A stretch of DNA of 6,001 nucleotides, taken from the NCBI GenBank assembly GCA_026996635.1, contig JALWKH010000126.1, positions 1 to 6,001 of the forward strand, read 5' to 3'. This DNA comes from Bacteroidales bacterium. Its GTDB lineage: Bacteria > Bacteroidota > Bacteroidia > Bacteroidales > JALTDM01. Positions within the stretch are counted from its first letter, which is position 1. Each line of letters opens with the position of its first letter. Shown here piece by piece: positions 1-6,001 of the stretch. The notes beneath the pieces were generated by a model, which had not been told where the DNA came from, searched no databases, and saw only the letters and a list, made by a program, of their open reading frames with translations. Position numbers and translations under genes: made by a program.

Positions 1-1487
1 TTTTTCACCAACCAGCCCTTGTAAAACAGGCTTGCAAAACCTGAATATTTTGGCAAAGAAACATTATTTGTTGTGGCTTGCCTCATCATTGCAGTTAACG
101 ACCAACCAATATGCCACCAACCACCGACACTTTTTACTCCGTAAAAAACAGAAGCCACGGTTTCATTCAAATTGTGCGGCACTCCAAGTGAATCGAAAAG
201 CACCGGATTGTTAGCCATTTCACCACCTAGCAATAAATAATTACGCTTATAGCCTGCGGAAAATACATAAGACGACCCGGCAACTTTTTTCAAATCAGTA
301 TTGTAAACCACATTATTGAAATTCAAAGATTTGTAATAAAAATCCGGTCTGTAAACATAAAACTTTGCATTGCCCGACAAGGTGATTTTTTTCGTCAAAT
401 TGATTTTTGCCTTAACATCCGACACCGTTGAACCCTGATGATATCCGCTAACAAAAGTCTTTACCTTGGCAAACAATGAAAAAGCGGAAGTATTGAATTT
501 CAGTTCCCCGATAGCAGGCACATCGTAAAAATCATATTTGATGCCTGCATTCACATATTGCAAAATACTGTACCCGCTCTTTGCAAGCAATTTAACCTTA
601 CCGAGATTAAGTCCGGCACCCGCAAGGTTGTCAAACATAAAAGTAAAAGCCGAATCATTTGTTTGAGTACTATCTGTAGAAAACAAATAAAACGACGAAG
701 GTTTATCAAGATAAAAATATTTGCCGAGTGTATATTTGTTTTCGGCATACAAAAATAACCTCTTGCCAAGATTCACTTTGTGCCTTGCAGCCACATCAAA
801 AAAACGGTTCTTCACACTCGCTGCAGTCAGATTCACAGGGAAGTTTATTGTAGCCAGGTTTGACGAAAAATAATCAAACGACTTAATGCCTCCGTTGTAT
901 TGGTTTTTGAATTGGCGGTTGCGGATGTAAGTTGTCATTTCATATTTTTTACCGTGATAATGTGCCGTAAAAGAAAAATTGGCAAACTTTCCCTTTTGAT
1001 ACGAATAAAGCCCGTCGGAAGCATAAATATTGTAATGCACGGCAAAATTGAAGTTCTTGCTTATGTTTTGTGTATGCAAGAAGCTGATTGACTGCAAATT
1101 ATTCTCTTTAGACCCGTTAGTAAAATAAAACAAACCGGTATAAAAAGGCTTGGTATCATAATACTTAACCGCCTCGAAATTATTCAAATATGACGAATAC
1201 GACTTTTTGAAATAGCCTGCAGGAAAAAAATCAGTCTTATACGAACTCATTGCAGGTTGTCCCAAATTGCCCAACCATAACGGTCTGATATGTAAAGAAT
1301 CAAAAGCGGGATTATAAACCTGAAAATCGTTTATTGTAGTATCTATCACTAATGTATCCCTGTCAAAAAAATCATCAATTGCAAAAGAATATACATCTCT
1401 GCCTACAACATTGGTACTGTCTTTTTTTTGAGCAATAAGCAGCAACGGGAAGAAAACGAAAAGAAATAAAAGACCGTATCTCGTCAT
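1..1487 (-). CDS. Putative porin (Porin_10-like outer-membrane beta-barrel), 3' end outside window
   Basis: This open frame runs from ATG at 1487-1485 to the left edge without a stop, giving 495 visible residues. Residues 1-19 form a signal peptide (MTRYG, then a run of Leu/Phe, ending LLLIA before Gln20), so the product is exported. There is no lipobox Cys. The mature N-terminus carries landmarks I associate with the Bacteroidota putative porin family: DFQVYNP (54-60), WLGNLG (71-76), YYDTKPF (109-115), GSKENN (125-130) and LHTQNISKNF (137-146). After that come alternating aromatic/polar stretches typical of beta-strands. From memory such proteins run to roughly 600-700 residues, so about a quarter is probably missing. 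The start lies 7 bp after the upstream barrel gene's stop, implying one transcript. The role is inferred to be an outer-membrane channel. Substrate is unknown. The family call rests on motif memory, not a search. Confidence 0.85.
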   Translation of the reverse strand, partial: MTRYGLLFLFVFFPLLLIAQKKDSTNVVGRDVYSFAIDDFFDRDTLVIDTTINDFQVYNPAFDSLHIRPLWLGNLGQPAMSSYKTDFFPAGYFKKSYSSYLNNFEAVKYYDTKPFYTGLFYFTNGSKENNLQSISFLHTQNISKNFNFAVHYNIYASDGLYSYQKGKFANFSFTAHYHGKKYEMTTYIRNRQFKNQYNGGIKSFDYFSSNLATINFPVNLTAASVKNRFFDVAARHKVNLGKRLFLYAENKYTLGKYFYLDKPSSFYLFSTDSTQTNDSAFTFMFDNLAGAGLNLGKVKLLAKSGYSILQYVNAGIKYDFYDVPAIGELKFNTSAFSLFAKVKTFVSGYHQGSTVSDVKAKINLTKKITLSGNAKFYVYRPDFYYKSLNFNNVVYNTDLKKVAGSSYVFSAGYKRNYLLLGGEMANNPVLFDSLGVPHNLNETVASVFYGVKSVGGWWHIGWSLTAMMRQATTNNVSLPKYSGFASLFYKGWLVK

Positions 1488-1497
1488 AACAACATTA
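1484..1497 (-). promoter_or_regulatory. Tight gene junction with possible translational coupling (barrel to porin)
   Basis: On the minus strand the junction reads TAATGTTGTTATGA. The barrel gene's TAA overlaps an ATG (1495-1493). That ATG opens a three-codon frame (Met-Leu-Leu) whose TGA (1486-1484) in turn overlaps the porin ATG (1487-1485). No Shine-Dalgarno sequence is present. The layout would suit ribosomes that terminate and restart locally, so coupling is plausible, but it is inferred from spacing alone. The three-codon frame is not claimed as a gene. Confidence 0.4.
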
Positions 1498-3198
1498 CAA
1501 CAAATAAGTTACGCCCAACCTGAAATGAGTACCGAATGTCGAATAATAATTCCACATTTCATATTTACCGAGCAAATTATACAACTTGAAGTAAGCCGAA
1601 AAATTCCGTGACCACATATACTCTACACCCAAATTCAATTCGTAAGTAGGTGTTATCAATCTTTGCTGCCACACATTATCTTTCTTTATCAAAGCATACA
1701 TTTTGTCAACATAATAGAAATCGGCATTCACATAAATTTTATCCCTGATTTGGTATTGCGGTGTGAAAGCAATAAAAATCTCGGGCTTTTGCCACGGCTT
1801 ATCAAGTGTTTGCAAATTGTATTTGTTGTAATCGCCTCTCAAGAACAAATTGAATTTGTGGCTTTTTTTCCAAGTAATTTCACCGTGAAACCTCAACAAT
1901 TCCACATTGTCATAAACCACATCAAACATATTATACAAAGGTGCCGTCGTGTCATTCACATAAAAGTGCATATTGTCAATAATGGAATACCTTACATTAA
2001 AATCGTAAAAGAAGTTACGGGTGAAATTACCTTTCATACCACCGAACAATGTAAAAATATTGTTTTCGTTTTGCACCCTTATATTAGGTCTGACATAAGG
2101 ATTTTCATTCAACACTGTTGAATAGTCATACACCTTTAAACCGCCGTCAACCCCGAAATACGGAATCATAAAGTTTTCAATAATATTGTATTGCAGCAGT
2201 ACTTGCGGGTAAAAATTGTAAAGTGCATTGGAATCTTTCTTGAAATCATTATACACAGCCATATCTATCCCCACACTTATTCGCCATATTTTGCCCACCA
2301 CGGAAATAAAAGGCTTAAAGTTCAACAATAAAACATTTGCAGTATCCGATTGTAAATTTTGATTAAAATATGAACCTTTGGCACTAAAGCCCAAATTTTG
2401 CCTCTTTATATATTTCGAACCTGTTACACCGAAATTCAAGCTGTTTTGGAACGAGTGTGAAAATTTATCATTTGCATAATCGTAATCAAGGTTAATATCA
2501 TAGGCAATTTGCGTTGTGTCTTTTTTGGTGGAAAACCATCTGTTGTTGAATCCGGCTCTGGCTACCCGCTGGTAGATTGACGATTTAGAAGGTACGGTAT
2601 CCATAAAATCCGGCACGCCGTAAAATGTATAAACATTTCTTGTAAAATATGCCGTTGAAGTAATATCCGAACTTCTCATTATTCTTTTGCCAAACAATTC
2701 CAATTTTTCATCTGTTACGGGAGCAGGTACTTTGTTACCGTTTGCAAGTTTCATATTCCCTGAAGCATGAAATAATTTTGCGTGAGCACCGTAAACAAAA
2801 TTCTTATTGCGGTCGCTGTTAAAAAAGTACTCTAAATCCGGCATAAACCTGAACGGAGAAGGCTGTGATCCGATTCCCACATTCAAGTAATGGCTGTAAA
2901 GCGGATATAACGGCTCACCTTGCATTGTGGCGGCATTGATTTTTTGCGGTTCAAAGTCCACAAAAATCGGATATTCCACAAAATAATATTTAAAAAGCAA
3001 AGGCTTAATGGTTACCGTATCTTTAATGTCCGGTTCAATGTTTATTTTGGTTGCATCATTTATGATAGGCTGATATTCTTTTACCACCACAATTTTTTTT
3101 GTCGTATCGGCATCGTCAACTTCCTGACTCCAAGCATTTAACGACAGCAAAACAATGAAAATTACCGTTTGTATTTTTATGAAACTTTTCATTGACAT
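1495..3198 (-). CDS. Outer-membrane beta-barrel protein, TonB-dependent-receptor-like but lacking a plug
   Basis: Complete gene of 567 residues, ending in TAA. Residues 1-24 are a signal peptide: MSMKSFIK, a hydrophobic core, then NAWS with cleavage predicted before Gln25. Residues about 26-100 are a non-barrel, presumably periplasmic segment containing IVVVKEYQPIINDATKIN (36-53), which I recall from short TonB-receptor-like proteins of Bacteroidota. From about residue 105 (LNVGIGSQPSPF) onward the protein alternates aromatic and polar residues in strand-turn patterns. The last 30 residues (NLLGKYEMW, then GTHFRLGVTYLL) resemble the C-terminus of TonB-dependent receptors. True receptors are usually 700-1000 residues with a 22-strand barrel and a plug of about 130 residues. 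No plug is recognisable here, so transport is doubtful. M1 is chosen as the first Met in frame. Met3 (3192-3190) is an equally plausible start that gives the same mature protein. The gene lies 87 bp after the TPR gene and 7 bp before the porin gene. Confidence 0.82.
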   Translation of the reverse strand: MSMKSFIKIQTVIFIVLLSLNAWSQEVDDADTTKKIVVVKEYQPIINDATKINIEPDIKDTVTIKPLLFKYYFVEYPIFVDFEPQKINAATMQGEPLYPLYSHYLNVGIGSQPSPFRFMPDLEYFFNSDRNKNFVYGAHAKLFHASGNMKLANGNKVPAPVTDEKLELFGKRIMRSSDITSTAYFTRNVYTFYGVPDFMDTVPSKSSIYQRVARAGFNNRWFSTKKDTTQIAYDINLDYDYANDKFSHSFQNSLNFGVTGSKYIKRQNLGFSAKGSYFNQNLQSDTANVLLLNFKPFISVVGKIWRISVGIDMAVYNDFKKDSNALYNFYPQVLLQYNIIENFMIPYFGVDGGLKVYDYSTVLNENPYVRPNIRVQNENNIFTLFGGMKGNFTRNFFYDFNVRYSIIDNMHFYVNDTTAPLYNMFDVVYDNVELLRFHGEITWKKSHKFNLFLRGDYNKYNLQTLDKPWQKPEIFIAFTPQYQIRDKIYVNADFYYVDKMYALIKKDNVWQQRLITPTYELNLGVEYMWSRNFSAYFKLYNLLGKYEMWNYYSTFGTHFRLGVTYLL

Positions 3199-3220
3199 AT
3201 TTTGTTTATTTCTATTAAAA
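3199..3220 (-). promoter_or_regulatory. A/T-rich leader without Shine-Dalgarno, upstream of the barrel gene
   Basis: On the minus strand the bases immediately before the ATG at 3198 read AATAAACAAAAT. There is no GGAGG-like sequence within 20 bp. Unstructured A-rich leaders of this kind are usual for translation initiation in Bacteroidota. This is compatible with a start at either Met1 or Met3. I see no clear Bacteroidota sigma-70 promoter (TTTG with TAnnTTTG) in the gap, so the gene is probably read from the TPR gene's transcript. Confidence 0.4.
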
Positions 3221-3227
3221 TTCTAAA

Positions 3228-3290
3228 AACTAACAACTAATCATTAACCATTAAACATTAACAATTAACAACTAACAACTAATAACTATT
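3228..3290. repeat. Degenerate 7-bp tandem repeat, nine units
   Basis: Reading the plus strand from 3228, the sequence divides into nine consecutive heptamers with no indels. The units are variants of AACTAAC or CATTAAC (minus strand about GTTARTK). The 14-bp string at 3228-3241 (two units) recurs exactly at 3270-3283. The array fills most of the 87-bp gap between the TPR gene and the barrel gene and extends into the TPR gene's end: the unit at 3284-3290 contains the TAG stop (3288-3286). No inverted repeat able to form a strong hairpin is visible, so it is not an intrinsic terminator. Its function is unknown. It could be neutral low-complexity DNA produced by slippage, a dispersed repeat family, or a spacer between co-transcribed genes. 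Confidence 0.8.
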
Positions 3291-6001
3291 CCTCTCCGTT
3301 TCCCTCATCAAAAATCTTATTGTTATCTTTCGAATAATCTATGTTAAATTCCTCGTTTTGTTTTTGTTCTTCAGGTTGTTCCCTCTTAATTATTTCATCA
3401 AGCTTTTGCTTAGCTTCGTCTTTTATGCCGTCATTATCCACCCCGTAATGTTGTAATATACTGTTAAGCGTAGCTTTGGCTTGTACAAAATTGTTTTCTT
3501 TAGCATACATATCGGCAAGCAGAATAAACGATTTTGCCAACCAATATGCGTGCGGTGTATTTGTTTTTACAAAGTCCTGAACAGTTTTTCTGGCTTTATC
3601 GAAATCATTCTTTTCAAAATAAATTTGTGCAATACGGTAATATGCTTCCGCACCGAATTTATTTTCGGGATGATTAGACAGCACCGTAAACTCGTCCAAA
3701 GCTTGGTCAATTTTACCCGACTTGTACAAACTCATCGCAATTACATAATGTAAGTACATCTTTTGTTCGGGCAGCAGTTGGTCAACATCCGCCAAAATCC
3801 TTTTTGCAAGTTTTTCTGCTTCATCATACTTTTGAGTCTTGTAAGCCGCTTTGGTCATTCCGAACAAAGCTTTTTTCACATTTTCGGCGTTACCTGCCAC
3901 TTCATACAGCTGCTTGTATAACTTATAAGCCTTTTCCCAGTCTTCAAATTGGTAAGCAATTGTTGCCGCTTTCAGCAGTGCAAGTTCCGTAAACCTCGAA
4001 GTTTTTTGTTTTGCCACCTCTTCATAATAACCGAGAGCCATATCTTTCTTGCCTGTTTTAAGCAAGCATTCGCCTATGTAGAAATTTGCATTGGCAACAT
4101 ATTTTCCTTGCGGAAATCTGTTCAAATAATCGATAAACATATCTTTTGCCTTGGCAAAATCTCCTTCCAAATAAACCTTTTCGGCGGCAACATAAGTCAA
4201 AGAATCTTCTTCGGCTTTATTTATGTAATTATCCAAACCTTTGTTTTCAAGGAAGTTGGTGTAATCGTTTACCTTACCTTGTTCTACATAAATATTTTTG
4301 AGTATCTGAAGTGCTTCATTGAAGTATTTTGTTCCTCTGAAGTTATCAACCACTGCTTGATAATACTCTTTACTCTTGTCAAAATCGCCTTTGTTAAAAT
4401 AAATCAACCCCATTGCCATATAAGCATCAGGCACATATTTACTTTTTGGGAAGTCGTTTATAATCCGTTGAAAATCAACTTCTGCCATATCATACTCTTG
4501 CATTTGCATATAAGCATTTCCTTGTTCGTACAAAGCATCATCCAAATACGGCGAATTGCTGTAATCGTTTATCAATTTTGCAAGTGTAATTACTTTTTCA
4601 TTGTATTTACCGAGCAATCCGTAGCACATACCAGCCTGATACAAAGCATAATCCATATCACCTTTGCCTATATCTATCGCTTTGGTATAATACTCCAGGG
4701 CATAATCAAATTTTCTTTGCACAAAAAAGCAGTCTCCGATTCTCGTGTAAGCATCAGCCACCAAGCGTGTATTGGGGTTATCAAAGAATGTTATGAACTT
4801 TCTGAACCATTTTTGTGCTTCGTTGTAGTCTTTCAGTTTAAAATACGCATACCCCAAATCATAATGAGCAAGTTTATACTCTTTTTGTTCGTATGCACCG
4901 GGGGTTAACAAGAATGTTTTGAAACTTTCTATTGCTTCTTGGTAGCGTTTTAGCCTGTAATAAGCCTCACCTCTCCAAAACAATGCTTGAGCTTTCAAGT
5001 ATTTATCCGCTTTTGGTGCATTGTTTATCGAGTTGTTAAACAATACAATGGCATTTACATAATCACCGTCTTTAAAATATTCCAATGCCCTGAAAAAAGC
5101 AACCCGTTGGTAAACTTCCCTAATGTCTTCACGGACATTTTTTATTTTTTCCAAAGCATCCAATGCACCTTGGTAATTACGGGTGCTGTAAAGTGCCCTT
5201 GCCAAGTAATCGTAAGCTTCATCTGTATTTTTTGAATTCGGATACTTATCAATGTAATCCATAAAAGACTTTATCACTTCGTCAAACGGTGAAAAATTAA
5301 GCTCGTAAGCCAACTTTGCATAGTTAAACAATGATTCTTCCTTTATGTCGGGGTAAAAATCATACTTGGATGCAAGCAAAAACGCATTCAAAGCCTTTTC
5401 TTTGTCGTTTTGTTCCAAGTAACACTTGGCAAGCAAATAATTGGTATTTTGGTCTAAAGAATCTTTTCCCGAAGGTATTTGCTCAAAATATTTTGTTGCT
5501 TCTTTGTAATTTTTTGTCTTAAAAAGCGAATATGCAAGTTCAAACAAATCGTCTCTTGAGGGTTCGTCCTGATACTCAAAATATTTCTTAAAATATTCGG
5601 CAGCTTTTGCATACTTGTTCAGTCTGAAATACGAATCCGCCATCAATCTGATTATTTCGGGCAGTTTCACAACATCTTCCCTGTTTAAAAGGCTCTCGCC
5701 TGTTTCCACCACCTTTTCGTAATCTTTCAGCTTATAATAAATTTGCACAATGTAATAAGGTACTATTTTCTTGAAAATATCGGAACTGTCAAGCTGCGAA
5801 AACTCTTCCAATGCAGTTTCGTAATTCCCTTTTTCGTATTGTATGTGTGCAAAATAATACTTGGCGGGATCGGAAAAAATCGTTCCTGCATCTTTTATTT
5901 CACCGAACATCGATTCGGCTTCGTTTATGTTTCCCGCCATAAACAATGAATAGCCGTATTTAAAATAATACTCTGCCAATTCATCGTTATTTAGCTGGTA
6001 A
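3286..6001 (-). CDS. Large tetratricopeptide-repeat protein, 5' end outside window
   Basis: The frame is open to the right edge, with 904 residues visible and a TAG stop at 3288-3286. The only in-frame start candidate near the edge, TTG at 5979-5977, falls inside a TPR helix (NDELAEYYFKYGYS). It is an ordinary Leu codon, so the true start is upstream. By eye I count about 23 TPR-like helical hairpins. Many show the pattern of an aromatic/Ala helix, then a short turn (KDY, GDF, KRY) and a second helix with EA or KA. The sequence LFNYAKLAYELNFSPF (about residue 221 onward) and DSLTY (about 599) match landmarks I recall from large Bacteroidota TPR proteins. A linker at about 575-600 interrupts the repeat phase and may divide the solenoid in two. 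The last 33 residues are Glu/Asp/Asn/Gln-rich and probably disordered. TPRs bind proteins, so this is inferred to be an envelope scaffold. Signal peptide or lipobox cannot be judged. The T9SS lipoprotein SprE/PorW is another TPR option, but nothing in the context supports it. Confidence 0.88.
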   Translation of the reverse strand, partial: YQLNNDELAEYYFKYGYSLFMAGNINEAESMFGEIKDAGTIFSDPAKYYFAHIQYEKGNYETALEEFSQLDSSDIFKKIVPYYIVQIYYKLKDYEKVVETGESLLNREDVVKLPEIIRLMADSYFRLNKYAKAAEYFKKYFEYQDEPSRDDLFELAYSLFKTKNYKEATKYFEQIPSGKDSLDQNTNYLLAKCYLEQNDKEKALNAFLLASKYDFYPDIKEESLFNYAKLAYELNFSPFDEVIKSFMDYIDKYPNSKNTDEAYDYLARALYSTRNYQGALDALEKIKNVREDIREVYQRVAFFRALEYFKDGDYVNAIVLFNNSINNAPKADKYLKAQALFWRGEAYYRLKRYQEAIESFKTFLLTPGAYEQKEYKLAHYDLGYAYFKLKDYNEAQKWFRKFITFFDNPNTRLVADAYTRIGDCFFVQRKFDYALEYYTKAIDIGKGDMDYALYQAGMCYGLLGKYNEKVITLAKLINDYSNSPYLDDALYEQGNAYMQMQEYDMAEVDFQRIINDFPKSKYVPDAYMAMGLIYFNKGDFDKSKEYYQAVVDNFRGTKYFNEALQILKNIYVEQGKVNDYTNFLENKGLDNYINKAEEDSLTYVAAEKVYLEGDFAKAKDMFIDYLNRFPQGKYVANANFYIGECLLKTGKKDMALGYYEEVAKQKTSRFTELALLKAATIAYQFEDWEKAYKLYKQLYEVAGNAENVKKALFGMTKAAYKTQKYDEAEKLAKRILADVDQLLPEQKMYLHYVIAMSLYKSGKIDQALDEFTVLSNHPENKFGAEAYYRIAQIYFEKNDFDKARKTVQDFVKTNTPHAYWLAKSFILLADMYAKENNFVQAKATLNSILQHYGVDNDGIKDEAKQKLDEIIKREQPEEQKQNEEFNIDYSKDNNKIFDEGNGEE

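Noticed and set aside
1663..2121. Plus-strand open frame of 152 codons opposite the barrel gene
   Set aside because: It is antisense to an intact gene with a convincing signal peptide and beta-barrel pattern. The hydrophobic translation has no recognisable feature.
3199..3290. Promoter for the barrel gene in the 87-bp gap
   Set aside because: The best approach to a Bacteroidota -7 element (TAGTTTTT against TAnnTTTG) has a mismatch at the final G and lacks a TTTG at the proper upstream distance. In AT-rich repeat DNA such near matches are expected.
3228..3290. Rho-independent terminator after the TPR gene
   Set aside because: No GC-rich inverted repeat followed by a T-run is present. The array consists of direct repeats, not inverted ones.
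3228..3290. CRISPR array
   Set aside because: The period is 7 bp with no spacers, so it is a simple tandem repeat.
102..3549. 13-bp string CCAACCAATATGC shared at 102-114 and 3537-3549
   Set aside because: Both copies lie inside unrelated coding sequences (porin and TPR). Nothing flanks them in common, so chance is the simplest explanation.
3949..4908. Plus-strand open frame of 319 codons opposite the TPR gene
   Set aside because: It lies wholly inside a clear TPR coding region. Its Phe/Ile/Cys-rich translation is what results from reading Lys/Glu/Tyr/Asp codons of TPR helices on the opposite strand. It shows no domain, and no leader is evident.
5977..5979. TTG as the start codon of the TPR gene
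   Set aside because: The frame continues upstream to the window edge without a stop, and the codon lies in the first helix of a TPR. It is a Leu codon inside a longer gene.

Overview
The window looks like a piece of a Bacteroidota (Bacteroidetes) chromosome. The reasons are AT-rich coding sequence, start codons preceded by A-rich leaders with no Shine-Dalgarno sequence, signal peptides that end just before a Gln, and three envelope protein types characteristic of that phylum. I cannot place it below phylum level.

All three genes lie on the minus strand and read right to left. (1) 6001-3286: the C-terminal 904 residues of a very large tetratricopeptide-repeat (TPR) protein whose start lies beyond the right edge. 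(2) 3198-1495: a complete 567-residue outer-membrane beta-barrel protein. It has a signal peptide and a C-terminus like that of TonB-dependent receptors, but it is too short to carry the usual plug plus 22-strand barrel. (3) 1487-1: the N-terminal 495 residues of a second outer-membrane protein, recognisable as a Bacteroidota 'putative porin' (Porin_10-like). It runs off the left edge, so no stop codon is visible.

Genes 2 and 3 are separated by 7 bp and are almost certainly co-transcribed. Genes 1 and 2 are separated by 87 bp. Most of that gap is a degenerate 7-bp tandem repeat (nine units, 3228-3290) whose outermost unit supplies the stop codon of the TPR gene. No promoter, terminator hairpin, tRNA, rRNA, CRISPR array, insertion sequence or defence gene was recognised. 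Coding sequence covers nearly the whole window.

Together the genes suggest an envelope module: a long TPR scaffold, probably periplasmic or envelope-associated, encoded beside two outer-membrane barrels. The TPR/barrel pairing is the most likely functional link. The porin may simply share the transcript. No enzymatic activity can be assigned to any of the three. The most unusual features are the heptamer array and the barrel-plus-conserved-motif architecture of gene 2.
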